DNA of 47,333 bases from Thermodesulfobacteriota bacterium (GTDB lineage Bacteria > Desulfobacterota_D > UBA1144 > Nemesobacterales > CSP1-2), in NCBI GenBank assembly GCA_035559815.1, contig DATMAT010000079.1:1-47333 (forward strand). The letters are read 5' to 3'. Positions within the stretch are counted from its first letter, which is position 1; the number at the start of each line of letters is the position of its first letter. This document shows, in pieces, positions 25,080 to 34,817 of the stretch. The position numbers were made by a program, and so were the translations under genes. Under the pieces are notes generated by a model. It had not been told where the DNA came from, made no database searches, and saw nothing but the letters and a program-made list of their open reading frames with translations.

Positions 25080-25185
25080 GTCATTGCGAGCACATTCGCT
25101 CAGCTCAATGTATACTTCGCTGAGCAATCTGTTTAGATTACTCACAAGCTCCCTCACATTCGTTCGGGACAGGGTTCGGAATGAC
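25080..25185. repeat. 106-bp GTCATTGCGAG...TCGGAATGAC element
   Basis: The left end is the exact family terminus GTCATTGCGAG and the right end its diverged partner. The interior ATCTGTTTAGATTACTCAC and ATTCGTTCGGGACAGGG match other copies. It lies in the 458-base gene-free gap 25031-25488, which otherwise holds the two repeats listed next. Confidence 0.7.
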
Positions 25186-25249
25186 AAGAGCGTTTTGTAG
25201 TATCGGAAACACAATTAACGTTTTGTTCCTTCGACCATGCTCAGGACAG

Positions 25250-25355
25250 GCATTTCGAGCAAAGGGAGAAATCTTAGACTTCGAGAAATGAAACCTTTTG
25301 TCAAATTGATTCGTCGCAGCGTATCCCGAGAAATCGAAGGACTCCTCGTAATGAC
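25250..25355. repeat. CATTTCGAG...CTCGTAATGAC element
   Basis: It shares AAAGGGAGAAATCTTAGACT and the CGTCGCAGCGTATCCCGAG block with 21974 and 11160. The right end is an imperfect family terminus. Confidence 0.6.
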
Positions 25356-25416
25356 ATATGAGGCTAATTGTACAAGTATGGATACCATGCGGCTCGCTGC
25401 GGAGAGGTTCATTTTT
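25348..25416. repeat. About 70-bp tail repeat, copy 3
   Basis: It starts at the GTAATGAC end of the preceding element and runs to GAGAGGTTCATTTTT, with a TGCGGCTCGCTGCGG hairpin-like core, as at 436 and 28635. Confidence 0.5.
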
Positions 25417-25488
25417 CGGGATCATATTTAACTTTTATAGGTTCACATCCTTGGTCATGCACCGGAATGTGAATCAGGGCGGCTCTTT

Positions 25489-26172
25489 ATGGCACAAGAC
25501 CAGGTAGTATTCTTGCTTGACGTCGATAACACCTTACTCGACAACGACCGTGTGGTCATCGACCTGATGCGCTATCTCGAACGCGAGGTGGGGCAAGAGC
25601 GACAACAACGCTACTGGGAGATTTTCGAGCAGTTGCGGGCCGAGCTAGGTTATGCAGACTATTTGGGGGCGCTTCAGCGCTACCGGGTAGAGAACCCGCG
25701 AGATTCCCACCTTCTTACCGTCTCCCATTTTCTGATTGACTATCCGTTCGCAAACCGTCTATTTCCGAACTCGCTTGATGTGATTGACCACCTGAAGAGG
25801 TGGGGAAAGACGGTCATACTCTCGGACGGAGACGTGGTCTTCCAGCCGCGGAAGATCGAGCGGTCGGGTCTGATGGACGCGGTCGAAAAAAACATCCTGA
25901 TTTATATTCATAAAGAACAGGAGTTGGAGGATGTGGAAAGGCGCTATCCTGCCGACCATTATGTTTTGGTGGATGACAAGCTTCGCATTCTGGCCGCGGT
26001 GAAAAAGGTATGGGGCATGCATGTTACCACGGTATTTCCAAGGCAAGGCCATTATGCGCACGACCCGGAGGTACTTAAAAAATTTCCATCGGCAGACATA
26101 AACCTGGAGAGGATTGGAGACCTTTTGAACTACGACCTTGCCGCACTCCTCGCCGCCGGTCACGGCAGTTAA
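25489..26172 (+). CDS. HAD-family hydrolase
   Basis: 227 residues. DVDNTLLDND holds nucleophile Asp11 and acid Asp13. SDGD with Ser112 is motif II, HKEQELED with Lys142 motif III, and LVDDKLRI with Asp162/Asp163 motif IV. All catalytic residues are present, so an active phosphatase is likely. A helical cap between about 20 and 95 makes it subclass C1. Its position between the glucose dehydrogenase and gluconolactonase suggests a sugar phosphate or acid-phosphate substrate, which is only inference from context. Confidence 0.88.
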   Translation: MAQDQVVFLLDVDNTLLDNDRVVIDLMRYLEREVGQERQQRYWEIFEQLRAELGYADYLGALQRYRVENPRDSHLLTVSHFLIDYPFANRLFPNSLDVIDHLKRWGKTVILSDGDVVFQPRKIERSGLMDAVEKNILIYIHKEQELEDVERRYPADHYVLVDDKLRILAAVKKVWGMHVTTVFPRQGHYAHDPEVLKKFPSADINLERIGDLLNYDLAALLAAGHGS

Positions 26173-26250
26173 CGCACGGATGCGACGTAGCCTCATCGGT
26201 GGTTCTACTATCTTTTGCGTCTAACGTTATGAAGGAGGGACGGAGTAGTA

Positions 26251-26841
26251 ATGGCGGAGGCATCGGCAACACGAACGAGCAATCTCGAACTGGGCATTTT
26301 GCTGACTACCCTGGCGTTCTTCTTCGTCGCCGTCATGAGCGCTTTTGGAAAGATGGGGAAGGACGTGTTTAGCTGGGCTACCCCTCTAGCAATTCTGGCC
26401 GGTATCTTCTCGGCTATAGCGCTTGTTTCGGTTGGCCGCTTGAACACAACCGAGCCTTCTCTACGCATCCTCTTCTACTATTTCTTGATTTCCAGCATAC
26501 TGACGGTGCCACTCTTGGCAACCAAGTGGTCTCCGCCTGAACCGAGGGCCTGGGTTTACCTGATTGGCATAGGCTTGACTATGGCTATCGCTCAATTTCT
26601 TCTCATTCTGGCTTACGAGCAGGCTTCACCATCCCGGGTTTCACCGTTTAACTACTCTGTGGTCTTGTTTTCAGGGCTAATTGGCTGGGTCGTCTGGGAC
26701 GAGGTTCCCAACGCCTTGTCCCTGGTGGGAACCGTCCTGGTCTGTGCCGGCGGCATTCTCTCTGTAATCGGCCATCACAAGGTACACGGCCATCTTTCCA
26801 TGAATCAGGTAAGGAACGAACTACCGATAGGGCAAGGCTAA
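26251..26841 (+). CDS. EamA/DMT-type transporter lacking most of its first domain
   Basis: 196 residues instead of the usual 290 or so. Residues 12-36 (LELGILLTTLAFFFVAVMSAFGK, in parts) are the first helix of a standard EamA protein. From about residue 43 the text is the second EamA repeat: LAILAGIFSAIALVSVGRL, TEPSLRILFYYF, FLLILAYEQASPSRVSPFNY and LIGWVVWDEVPN. Helices 2-5 of the first repeat are missing without loss of frame, so an internal deletion of roughly 95-100 residues seems to have joined helix 1 to helix 6. Six helices remain. It may be non-functional or work as a homo-oligomer. GGAGGG lies about 8 bases before ATG 26251. The cargo, perhaps a sugar acid given its neighbours, is unknown. 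Confidence 0.75.
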   Translation: MAEASATRTSNLELGILLTTLAFFFVAVMSAFGKMGKDVFSWATPLAILAGIFSAIALVSVGRLNTTEPSLRILFYYFLISSILTVPLLATKWSPPEPRAWVYLIGIGLTMAIAQFLLILAYEQASPSRVSPFNYSVVLFSGLIGWVVWDEVPNALSLVGTVLVCAGGILSVIGHHKVHGHLSMNQVRNELPIGQG

Positions 26842-26855
26842 AAGGAGGAGATGAA

Positions 26856-27755
26856 ATGAAAGATAAGACCGTTAGCTCCGTCCCTGTTGAGTGCGTCTTT
26901 AGGGCTGAGGCGATTGTGGGGGAATCCCCTTTATGGTCTCCTCGGGAGCGAGTCCTTTATTGGGTGGACATTACCGGCCAAATACTCCATCGCTTCGACC
27001 CGAGGACAGCAACGGAGGACACATTCAATTTCCCTCAACCGGTAACTGCGGTAGGGCTTCGGAAGAAAGGGGGTTTGGTCCTGACCCTGCGGAAGGACTT
27101 CGCCTTCTTTAACCCCGATACCGGGGATTTGGAAATCCTCTCCGACCCGGAGGAGGACAAGCCTTATGACCGATTTAACGACGCCAAATGCGACCGGCAG
27201 GGGCGATTCTGGGCGGGGACGATGGATGACGTCAAATGGAACGCCCCTATGGGAAGCCTCTATCGGCTGGACCCGGATACCAAGGTTAATTGCATGCAGA
27301 CGGGTGTTATCTGTGCAAACGGCCTGGGCTGGAGTCCGGATGACTCGGTGTTCTACTTCACGGAAAGTTTTCGGTACGGCATTTATGCTTATGATTTCGA
27401 ACCGATATTAGGTAGCATCTCCAACCGTCGTCTCTTTGCCTCTCTAGACCGGGATTCGGATGGATTTCCGGACGGCCTTACCGTCGATGCCGAGGGGTTC
27501 GTCTGGAGTGTTCATAACTCTGTGGGCCGGGTGGTGCGCTACACCCCGGCAGGCACTGTAGACATGGTGATTGAACTGCCCGTGCCCCGTCCGACGAGTT
27601 GTATCTTTGGCGGGGAAGAACTTGACGTACTTTACGTTACCTCGGCAAGGGAAACCATGACCCCCGAGCAGATTGCCCGATTTCCACTGTCCGGGAGCTT
27701 ATTCGCCATAAGGCCCGGAGTACGAGGGCTGCCCGAACCCTATTTTGCTGGATGA
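26856..27755 (+). CDS. Gluconolactonase, SMP-30/LRE family
   Basis: A 299-residue six-bladed propeller enzyme that opens glucono-lactone to gluconate. The metal ligands of the family are readable: Glu23 in GESPLWSP, Asn155 in CANGLGWSPD and Asp206 in FPDGLTVDAEG. Asn108 in RFNDAKCDRQGRFWAGTMD is the substrate-side residue. AAAGGAGGAG precedes the ATG by about 6 bases, and the previous stop is 14 bases away. The stop overlaps the next ATG by 4 bases. With glucose dehydrogenase upstream and gluconokinase downstream it sits exactly where the pathway needs it. Confidence 0.92.
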   Translation: MKDKTVSSVPVECVFRAEAIVGESPLWSPRERVLYWVDITGQILHRFDPRTATEDTFNFPQPVTAVGLRKKGGLVLTLRKDFAFFNPDTGDLEILSDPEEDKPYDRFNDAKCDRQGRFWAGTMDDVKWNAPMGSLYRLDPDTKVNCMQTGVICANGLGWSPDDSVFYFTESFRYGIYAYDFEPILGSISNRRLFASLDRDSDGFPDGLTVDAEGFVWSVHNSVGRVVRYTPAGTVDMVIELPVPRPTSCIFGGEELDVLYVTSARETMTPEQIARFPLSGSLFAIRPGVRGLPEPYFAG

Positions 27756-28315
27756 CGGAGGGGACGAGGCGCTGCCCTGCCACTGCGCATTTTTATAGAG
27801 GCTGTGACAGAACCGTGGCTCAAAATACACTTATAATCATTCTGATGGGTGTCTCCGGTTCCGGCAAAACCACGGTGGGTAGGCTGCTTGCCGGGGAGCT
27901 GGGTTGGATGTTCTACGACGGAGACGACTTTCATCCTGAAGCAAATATCGAGAAGATGAAAAAAGGTATCTCTCTCACCGATGAGGACCGTAAACCCTGG
28001 CTTGACGCGCTCCAAAATCTGATTCTCGACTTGGTTAGAAACACTCAGTCCGCCGTCGTTGCCTGCTCTGCCCTCAAGAAGTCATACCGGGACATTCTGG
28101 TGAAGGACAAGGAGAATGTAGTATTTGTATACTTGGAGGGCAACTACGACCTCGTTCACCAGCGTCTTCTTGAACGGAAGGGTCACTTTTTCGATGTAAA
28201 GCTCCTGGAGAGCCAGTTTGAGACACTGGAGGAGCCGGAAGGCGTACTCACTATCAATATAGCCCAGGAGCCCGTGAAAATAGTTAGTCAGGTCAGACGA
28301 GGGTTGGGGCTATAG
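27752..28315 (+). CDS. gntK: Gluconokinase
   Basis: It phosphorylates gluconate to 6-phosphogluconate. P-loop GVSGSGKTT (33-41), FYDGDDFHPEANIEKMKKG, LTDEDRKPWL, SALKKSYRD and LLERKGHFFDVKLLESQFETLE are the near-invariant GntK blocks. The ATG at 27752 overlaps the gluconolactonase stop (ATGA), implying coupling. It adds about 21 residues (MTEGTRRCPATAHF...) that have no place in the family. GTG 27815 would give 166 residues, the usual size. I keep the longer frame but think the GTG start at least as likely. Confidence 0.93.
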   Translation: MTEGTRRCPATAHFYRGCDRTVAQNTLIIILMGVSGSGKTTVGRLLAGELGWMFYDGDDFHPEANIEKMKKGISLTDEDRKPWLDALQNLILDLVRNTQSAVVACSALKKSYRDILVKDKENVVFVYLEGNYDLVHQRLLERKGHFFDVKLLESQFETLEEPEGVLTINIAQEPVKIVSQVRRGLGL

Positions 28316-28484
28316 CTGAAACTAGAATAAGAACTGTTTTTGCTCTCTGATCTAAATCAATGATAACTCCCTCTTGCTTCTAAAGGGCTAATACTGTTTT
28401 GTCATAGCCACTTTCCATTGTCTGTGAAGAGTCCTTCGTCAGGCTCAGGACAGGCTCTACGACGAAGCGATCCCCCTCAGGCAC

Positions 28485-28642
28485 GTCATTGCGAGGACCC
28501 TGAGCAAAGCGAAGGGGACGAAGCAATCTGTTGAGATTCCTCACGTTCGTTCGGAATGACACTTCGTGTCAGATTGTTTCGCTGGGATCTGAGGTAGCGA
28601 TCAAGAGGGAGGAACTCAGGGAACCGCATCGCTCGCAATGAC
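28485..28642. repeat. GTCATTGCGAG...CTCGCAATGAC element, 158 bp
   Basis: Its outer ends form the same perfect 11-bp inverted pair as at 287-376. An internal TTCGTTCGGAATGAC (to 28560) suggests one element nested in or fused to another. The gene-free stretch 28316-28798 holds this, the adjoining tail repeat and a CCTTCGTCAGGCTCAGGACAGG fragment at 28432. Confidence 0.75.
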
Positions 28643-28703
28643 ATGTTAGAGTGCATGCGCATATATTGATCTCCTGCGGCTTACCGCAAGGGGGGTTCAT
28701 TTG
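28635..28703. repeat. About 70-bp tail repeat, copy 2
   Basis: It starts at the GCAATGAC end of the preceding element and ends GGGGGGTTCATTTG. Its core TGCGGCTTACCGCA is a perfect 5-bp hairpin, where copy 1 has TGCGGCTTGCCGAA. Confidence 0.6.
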
Positions 28704-28798
28704 TAAGGAAACTTGACTGGACAATAAATTTTCCATTATGATGATTTGGCGGTTTTGAGTAAAAGATTTCAAAGTTCTAATTCATCTTAGAGAAAATC

Positions 28799-29332
28799 AT
28801 GAGCGAAGAAAAACTCAACAGAGCCTGGCATGAAAAGAACAGGATGCCCGATAGACCGACGATGAAAGAACGGATCAAGTGGCACCTCGACCACGTCAGA
28901 AATTGCGGCTGCCGGCCGATACCGAACACGGTTTTGGAGGAGATTAAAAAGCAGGGTATAGGAATAACTAAGCGGAAACAAGGGAAAAAAGAGGCGAAGA
29001 AGCCGGTATTTGAGCCGAGGCATAAAGCCGTCCTCGACTCTATCCTTCTGAATCATCCCGATGTGGTGGGAGGAAGGATGTTCGGATACCCGGCCTACTA
29101 TGTTAATAAGAAGTTATTCGCCTGTGTTTATAGAGATGCTGTTGGAGTCAAGGTGCCGGAGGGAGTGGCTAGCCAGCTTTTATCAAGACCGCATATTACC
29201 CCATTCCAGCCCATGGGAAAGCCAAAGATGAGGGAATGGATACAGATAAATCGAAAAAGGTCGTCGGACTATGAGAAAGATATGGAAATTTTCGAGGCGT
29301 CGATAAATTTCGTGAAGAAACTATCGAAATGA
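28799..29332 (+). CDS. TfoX-N-domain protein with an N-terminal extension
   Basis: 177 residues. From about 77 on, AVLDSILLNHPDVVGGRMFG, then YPAYYVNKKLFACVYRDAVG, VKVPEGVASQLL and PMGKPKMREWIQI match the TfoX N-terminal/YjbR-like fold of small proteins related to the competence regulator Sxy. Residues 20-55 (MKERIKWHLDHVRNCGCRP, IPNTVLEEIKKQGI) form a separate helical piece with a CGC pair. A lysine-rich linker (KRKQGKKEAKKP) joins the parts. The function of stand-alone members is not known. The ribosome site is weak. Confidence 0.72.
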   Translation: MSEEKLNRAWHEKNRMPDRPTMKERIKWHLDHVRNCGCRPIPNTVLEEIKKQGIGITKRKQGKKEAKKPVFEPRHKAVLDSILLNHPDVVGGRMFGYPAYYVNKKLFACVYRDAVGVKVPEGVASQLLSRPHITPFQPMGKPKMREWIQINRKRSSDYEKDMEIFEASINFVKKLSK

Positions 29333-29400
29333 TAGTAAACAACTTGGCAAGCTCCGTTCACTGATTCGAAGGATGAAAGGATAGGTTCATTGTGGTGTTC

Positions 29401-29563
29401 ATCCTTCGATAGTTCGACAAGCTCACTACTCAGAATGAGCGGGTTTATTTTAGGTTTGCAGCGGATGCAAGCATCCGCTCATCCTGAGCTGCGTCGAAGG
29501 ATGTGGATTGTTGCGGAGCTCGCCCTTCGATAGTTCGACAGGTTCACTACTCAGAGCGAACGG
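29401..29563. repeat. Direct repeats of CCTTCGATAGTTCGACA plus palindrome
   Basis: Two copies of a roughly 40-bp unit (29401-29442 and 29523-29563) share CCTTCGATAGTTCGACA, TTCACTACTCAGA/CTCACTACTCAGA and a GAGCG end. Between them lies the perfect palindrome GCGGATGCAAGCATCCGC (29461-29478), then CTCATCCTGAGCTGCGTCGAAGGATG, itself an inverted version of the unit. These fill the gene-free stretch 29333-29761, with no other feature seen. Confidence 0.65.
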
Positions 29564-29761
29564 CGTTATCGAAAGATTGTTCACTAATTGTGAATTCTGG
29601 CTTTGACGAACGGTCCTTTACTGAACTAACAATAAGTAGCTTCTCAAGAACTTTAAACCTCGGCATGGGTAAGATTTTTCCATCCGGGTCCAGGAGGGCA
29701 GCTTATCCCTGGATAGAGCTTACGCCGGGATGATCTGAAACCTCAAATTCTGACTATTACA

Positions 29762-30253
29762 TCAGTCGCCGGCAGGCATAGTCTTGATGTAGTTCCTGAG
29801 TATCTCGCCGCGGCTCCTCACAAAGTCGTCCGGGTCCTGTTCGGCAATTGTTGCCGCCTGTTCCAGGACCGACCGGGATGCGCCCATATCCCGTAGCGCC
29901 ATCAATGCATCGCCGCGTGTGAATGCGCTGCCACCAATCTTACCGATCTTGAGCAGGACCGGAGTGGCCTGCTCAAGAAGATAGCGCTTGACCTCCGGAG
30001 GGCTGTTACCATCGGGGCGTCCCATCCAGGAAATCTTGTCTATTAAGCGACGCCTGTCCTCGTCCGTCTTTGCCTGCTTTAACGCTTCGACCAGGGGTTT
30101 CAGGTCGCGGTCAGGCGAGACGTTACCAGAATCGATTGCCTCTTCTGCCTGCTCGATCAACGCCTCGTAATCGGGGCCAACAGCTAATGCGTAATCGGCC
30201 GCCAATATAGTCGCGACTAGCAGAAAGAGGTTAAGATGTCGTTTCCATTTCAT
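29762..30253 (-). CDS. Exported HEAT-like helical protein of unknown function
   Basis: ATG 30253 is preferred; GTG 30256 directly before it is possible because GGAGG lies 6-9 bases upstream of both. A signal peptide (MKWKRHLNLFLLVATILAADYALA) is followed by about 140 residues of short helices. LKPLVEALKQAKTDEDRRRL, VKRYLLEQATPVLLKIGKIG and FTRGDALMALRDMGASRSVLEQA have the pattern of HEAT or Armadillo units. No catalytic motif and no known family were recognised. It is divergent to the helicase gene. Confidence 0.68.
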   Translation of the reverse strand: MKWKRHLNLFLLVATILAADYALAVGPDYEALIEQAEEAIDSGNVSPDRDLKPLVEALKQAKTDEDRRRLIDKISWMGRPDGNSPPEVKRYLLEQATPVLLKIGKIGGSAFTRGDALMALRDMGASRSVLEQAATIAEQDPDDFVRSRGEILRNYIKTMPAGD

Positions 30254-30392
30254 CACGCTTTTCCTCCAAGAGGTTCATTTGTAACATAATCTGCACTCAC
30301 CACAAAATACATTTTAATGCCAAAAAGTAATCATATATAATATTGGAAAGTTTATTTCTAAAAAATTCTGAGATAGCTTAAAACAAGTTAAT

Positions 30393-33300
30393 ATGGTTTT
30401 AGATAACTTCCATCAGGCCGTTATCAACTGGTTTCAAAGAGCCTTTGATACTCCCACCGAGATTCAGGCCAAGGCCTGGCCTGAAATCCAAAAACATCAC
30501 AATACCCTCATCGCCGCCCCCACCGGGTCGGGTAAAACTCTGGCCGCATTTCTGGCCACGATTGATTACCTGGTCAAGCAGGGATTAGCCGGTGAATTGC
30601 CCGACCAGACAGAGGTGCTTTATGTATCTCCGCTTCGGGCTTTGAGCAACGACATAGAGCGGAACCTCCAGGTTCCGCTTCGCGGGATTCGAGAAGAGCT
30701 TAGTAGGTTGGGCTTACCAGAAATAGAACTGAGAGTACTGGTTCGCACCGGAGATACTCCCGCATCGGCACGAACGGCCATGATAAAAAATCCTCCGCAT
30801 ATCCTGGTCACCACACCGGAGTCGCTTTATCTCCTTTTGACCAGCAAAAACGGTCGAGCAATGTTGTCTAGTGTAAATACGGTCATCGTCGACGAGATAC
30901 ACGCCCTGGTAGGAAGTAAACGCGGCTCGCATCTATCTCTCTCTCTGGAGAGGCTAAACGCTCTGACCGGGAGGGAATTGGTCAGGGTAGGGCTTTCCGC
31001 TACACAAAAACCTATCGAGACGATAGCTCGTTTTTTGTTGGGTAGTGGCGGAATAGACCAGTCCGGTCATTTGGACTGTGTAATAATCGATGCCGGGCAC
31101 AGGCGAAGGTTAGACCTGGGGATCGAGGTCCCTCGCTCGCCGCTCACTGCGGTGATGTCAAACGAGGTGTGGAGAGAGGTTTATGACAGATTAGAACAGC
31201 TCATACAAGAGCACAAGACCACTTTGATATTCGTCAACACCAGACGCTTAGCCGAGCGTATGACCCACAACCTGACGGAGAGGCTCGGCTCTCAGGTAGT
31301 TGCCGCCCATCATGGGAGCATATCGAAGGAACTCAGGCTCGATGCGGAGCAGAGATTGAAATCAGGATTGCTTAGGGCGCTTGTGGCAACCTCGTCATTG
31401 GAGCTGGGCATCGACATCGGCTCGGTAGACCTGGTGTGTCAGATAGGCTCACCAAGGTCTATTGCTTCGTTTTTACAGCGAGTAGGCCGTTCCGGGCATA
31501 CGGTCAAGGGAACTCCCAAGGGAAGGCTCTTTCCTCTCAGCTTGGATGATTTGGTGGAATGTACAGCGCTCCTGGATTCGGTAAGGCGAGGCGAGTTAGA
31601 CAACATTGTCATGCCGGAAAAGCCGCTCGACGTCCTGGCTCAGCAGATAGTGGCCGAGGTGGCCTCTCGGGAATACAAAGAAGACGAACTGTATCAGTTA
31701 ATTTGTCGCGCGTACCCTTACCGGAATTTAACCCGTGGTCAGTTTGACGATGTGATAAAAATGCTCTCCGAAGGTTATGCCACCCAGAGGGGAAGACGGA
31801 GCGCATATTTGCACCATGACATCATGAATGAGCGACTGAGAGCGCGTAAAGGCGCGCGACTGACAGCAATCGTCTGTGGAGGCACCATACCGGACAATTT
31901 TGATTATGACGTTATACTCGACCCTACCAATACCTTCATCGGTACGGTCAACGAAGACTTCGCCATAGAGAGTGTGGCCGGCGATATTTTTCTTCTGGGA
32001 AATAATTCCTGGAGGATACTGGGGGTCACCGGGGGCAAGGTAAGGGTGGAAGACGCCCAGGGCCTGCCCCCGACCATTCCGTTCTGGTTTGGCGAGGCCC
32101 CGGGAAGGAGCGCCGAGCTGTCGCTTTCCGTTTCCAGGCTGAGGGAAGAGATTTCAAACAGGGTAGGGGACTTGAAAGAAATTGGCCAGGAAGAAGATGG
32201 AATCGAAAATTCCTCAGACGATAGCTGGAAGAAAAATTCACTCGGTTGGCTCACCGACGAGATAGGATTGACACCGGAGGCCGCCGACCAGTTGGTAACC
32301 TATTTGGCCACGGTAAAAGCCGCTCTGGGTGTAATACCTACCCACAAGACCCTAGTGATGGAGAGGTTTTTTGATGAAGCGGGAGCGATGCACCTGGTCA
32401 TACATTCTCCATTCGGAAGCAGGCTCAACCGGGCCTGGGGTCTCGCTTTGAGAAAGCGTTTCTGCCGGAAGTTTAATTTTGAGCTACAGGCGGCGGCCAC
32501 CGAGGATTCGATAATTCTGTCTCTCGGTGCTACTCACAGCTTTCCGCTCGAGGAAGTCTATACATACTTACACCCCAAGACCGTTCGCGATTTGTTGATT
32601 CAAGCCATGCTTGACTCTCCCATGTTCGAGGTGCGCTGGAGATGGAATGCCACCACTTCTCTGGCAGTATTGAGACGAAGGGCCGGGAAGAAGGTTCCTC
32701 CGGCTGTACAGAGAATACAATCGGAAGACCTAATCGCCGTCATCTTCCCGGATCAACTGGCCTGTCAGGAAAATGTTGTAGGAGACAGGGAAATACCCGA
32801 CCATCCCCTGGTCAATCAGACGGTTCATGATTGCCTATACGAGGCGATGGATATAGAAATGCTTGAGGGTCTTTTGACCGACATACATGAAAACAAGATC
32901 GGCCTCGTAGCTCTTGACCTGAGGGAACCTTCGCCGTTGTCCGAACAAATCTTGAACGCCCGTCCTTATTCCTTCCTGGACGATGTGCCGCTCGAAGAAA
33001 GGAGAACCCACGCCGTTCAGAACCGCAGGTGGCTGGACCCGGCGGAGGCTTCTGATCTGGGCAAGCTGGATTTAGCCGCAATAAACGAGGTAAGAGAGGA
33101 AGCTTGGCCCCAGGTGGGGAATGCAGAGGAATTGCATGACACACTGGTTTTATGCGGGTTTCTGACTGTAGAGGAAGGCAAGAGGGGCGACGGCGTGAAC
33201 GGGTGGGGAGGTTATCTTGAGGAGTTGATCGAGGAAAACCGCGCCGTTCTTTTGCGGGATAAAAAAAGCGGGAAGGAATTTTGGGTAGCCGCCGAACGCG

Positions 33301-34805
33301 TATTGCAGATGAAGGAAATCTATCCTCAAGCTACTCTTATTCCGGGGATTCAAATGCCGGAGAGGTTGATAAAGCGTTCATCTTCCGACGAGAATCCTTT
33401 AGTAGAAATTATTCGAGGGAGATTGGAAGCCCTCGGCCCTATACGCGCGTATACGATTGCCGAGACGATGGGGCTTTCTCTCCCAGAGATTGAGCAGGCG
33501 CTTATGGCGCTTGAGAACGAGGGTTTCGTTTTTCGGGGTCATTTCACACCGGATTTGGATGAACTGGAATGGTGCGAACGCCGTCTCTTAGCCCGTATCC
33601 ACCGTTACACCTTGACAACATTGCGAAAGGAAATACAGCCGGTCTCCGCGGCAGATTTTATGCGGTTCCTCTTCTCCTGGCACCAACTGGATATCGAAGA
33701 CAAGCCGGAAGGTCCCGAAGCCTTGCAGGAGGTACTCAAGAAACTAGAGGGATTTGAGGCGCCCGCCGCTTCATGGGAAGGGGATTTATTGCCCTCCCGA
33801 ATGAAGGACTACGATTATGTGTGGCTGGATATGCTCTGCCTCTCCGGCAAGACGGTTTGGGGTAGGTTCAGACAACAGAGCAATTATTCAAATGGAAGTA
33901 AGAGCGCCGGTCCGATTAAGGCTACTCCCATTACCCTGGTCAACAGGACAAATTTGCCGATTTGGAAAAAATTAAGTGCACCTTCCAACGGCGGTTTGGA
34001 GAACTTGTCGCACGAGGCTCAGAAGGTTTTGGAATACTTGGCCAACCAGGGCGCTTCTTTCTTCGAGGATATCGTGGAGAAAACGGGACTAATAAGGGTG
34101 AAGGTAGAGGAAGCGATTGCCGAGCTTGTGGCTATGGGAATGGTTACGTCGGATAGCTATACCGGGTTGAGGGCACTTCTCGTTCATTCCAAATACCGTA
34201 CGGTCAGGGGGAGACAAAAGCGGTCGAATATAAGCTTTAAAATGGAGCAAGCCGGACGCTGGTCTCTTCTGCATACTAACGGGCAGCCGGAGAACGACAG
34301 GAAGCTTGACAAAGAATCTTTAATAACGATAGCCAGGGCATTGCTCAGAAGATACGGTATCGTGTTTCGAAGGCTCATAGAGCGGGAGAATGTTGCTCCG
34401 CCCTGGAGGGAGTTGGTTCGGGTTTTGAGAACATTGGAGGCGAGGGGTGAATTAAGAGGGGGAAGGTTTGTCGAGGGTTTCTGGGGCGAGCAATTTGCCT
34501 TGTCCGAAGCAGTGGCCATGCTCAGGGACAAGAGGAGGGAGGCCAAGAGCGGGAAGCTCGTCTCGGTGAGCGCCGCCGACCCGCTCAACCTGACCGGAAT
34601 CGTCACCCCGGGCAAGCGTGTTTCCTCTCTATTCAATAATCGCATTCTTTACAGAGACGGCGTGCCGATAGCGGTCAGAGATGGTAAAGAAATCAAATTC
34701 CTGGCCGAATTGGACAGGACGGAAAAATGGTATATCCACAGCGCCTTAATCAAAAGGAATATCTCGCCAAGGCTCCGAGCCTATTTGGGAAAGGGTGTGG
34801 TTTAG
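30393..34805 (+). CDS. lhr: Lhr-type large superfamily 2 DNA helicase
   Basis: A 1470-residue 3'-5' helicase of the Lhr family, linked to DNA repair. Residues 1-210 hold the first RecA domain: PTEIQ (21-25), Walker A PTGSGKT (43-49), DEIH (167-170) and LSATQKP (201-207). RecA domain 2 shows [31 protein letters not shown] and QRVGRSGH. A winged-helix and beta-barrel region to about 870 completes the Lhr core, and the roughly 600-residue C-terminal extension found in full-length bacterial Lhr follows. [20 protein letters not shown] and [11 protein letters not shown] are typical core blocks. No ribosome site is evident before the ATG. TATAAT at 30336-30341 is a weak promoter candidate. The 75-residue orphan follows after 12 bases. 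Confidence 0.95.
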   Translation: MVLDNFHQAVINWFQRAFDTPTEIQAKAWPEIQKHHNTLIAAPTGSGKTLAAFLATIDYLVKQGLAGELPDQTEVLYVSPLRALSNDIERNLQVPLRGIREELSRLGLPEIELRVLVRTGDTPASARTAMIKNPPHILVTTPESLYLLLTSKNGRAMLSSVNTVIVDEIHALVGSKRGSHLSLSLERLNALTGRELVRVGLSATQKPIETIARFLLGSGGIDQSGHLDCVIIDAGHRRRLDLGIEVPRSPLTAVMSNEVWREVYDRLEQLIQEHKTTLIFVNTRRLAERMTHNLTERLGSQVVAAHHGSISKELRLDAEQRLKSGLLRALVATSSLELGIDIGSVDLVCQIGSPRSIASFLQRVGRSGHTVKGTPKGRLFPLSLDDLVECTALLDSVRRGELDNIVMPEKPLDVLAQQIVAEVASREYKEDELYQLICRAYPYRNLTRGQFDDVIKMLSEGYATQRGRRSAYLHHDIMNERLRARKGARLTAIVCGGTIPDNFDYDVILDPTNTFIGTVNEDFAIESVAGDIFLLGNNSWRILGVTGGKVRVEDAQGLPPTIPFWFGEAPGRSAELSLSVSRLREEISNRVGDLKEIGQEEDGIENSSDDSWKKNSLGWLTDEIGLTPEAADQLVTYLATVKAALGVIPTHKTLVMERFFDEAGAMHLVIHSPFGSRLNRAWGLALRKRFCRKFNFELQAAATEDSIILSLGATHSFPLEEVYTYLHPKTVRDLLIQAMLDSPMFEVRWRWNATTSLAVLRRRAGKKVPPAVQRIQSEDLIAVIFPDQLACQENVVGDREIPDHPLVNQTVHDCLYEAMDIEMLEGLLTDIHENKIGLVALDLREPSPLSEQILNARPYSFLDDVPLEERRTHAVQNRRWLDPAEASDLGKLDLAAINEVREEAWPQVGNAEELHDTLVLCGFLTVEEGKRGDGVNGWGGYLEELIEENRAVLLRDKKSGKEFWVAAERVLQMKEIYPQATLIPGIQMPERLIKRSSSDENPLVEIIRGRLEALGPIRAYTIAETMGLSLPEIEQALMALENEGFVFRGHFTPDLDELEWCERRLLARIHRYTLTTLRKEIQPVSAADFMRFLFSWHQLDIEDKPEGPEALQEVLKKLEGFEAPAASWEGDLLPSRMKDYDYVWLDMLCLSGKTVWGRFRQQSNYSNGSKSAGPIKATPITLVNRTNLPIWKKLSAPSNGGLENLSHEAQKVLEYLANQGASFFEDIVEKTGLIRVKVEEAIAELVAMGMVTSDSYTGLRALLVHSKYRTVRGRQKRSNISFKMEQAGRWSLLHTNGQPENDRKLDKESLITIARALLRRYGIVFRRLIERENVAPPWRELVRVLRTLEARGELRGGRFVEGFWGEQFALSEAVAMLRDKRREAKSGKLVSVSAADPLNLTGIVTPGKRVSSLFNNRILYRDGVPIAVRDGKEIKFLAELDRTEKWYIHSALIKRNISPRLRAYLGKGVV

Positions 34806-34817
34806 CATCAACAATAT

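Noticed and set aside
25138-25431. Frames of 60-95 codons on both strands between the glucose dehydrogenase and HAD genes
   Set aside because: They consist of translated repeat elements (the same peptides would appear wherever the repeat occurs).
28799-29332. TfoX-like protein as competence regulator Sxy
   Set aside because: Only the N-terminal TfoX fold is present and the C-terminal TfoX domain is missing. No competence genes are nearby.
29401-29563. Possible CRISPR-like direct repeats
   Set aside because: Only two copies with an unequal, partly palindromic spacer, and no cas genes. They belong to the CCTTCG dispersed repeat family.
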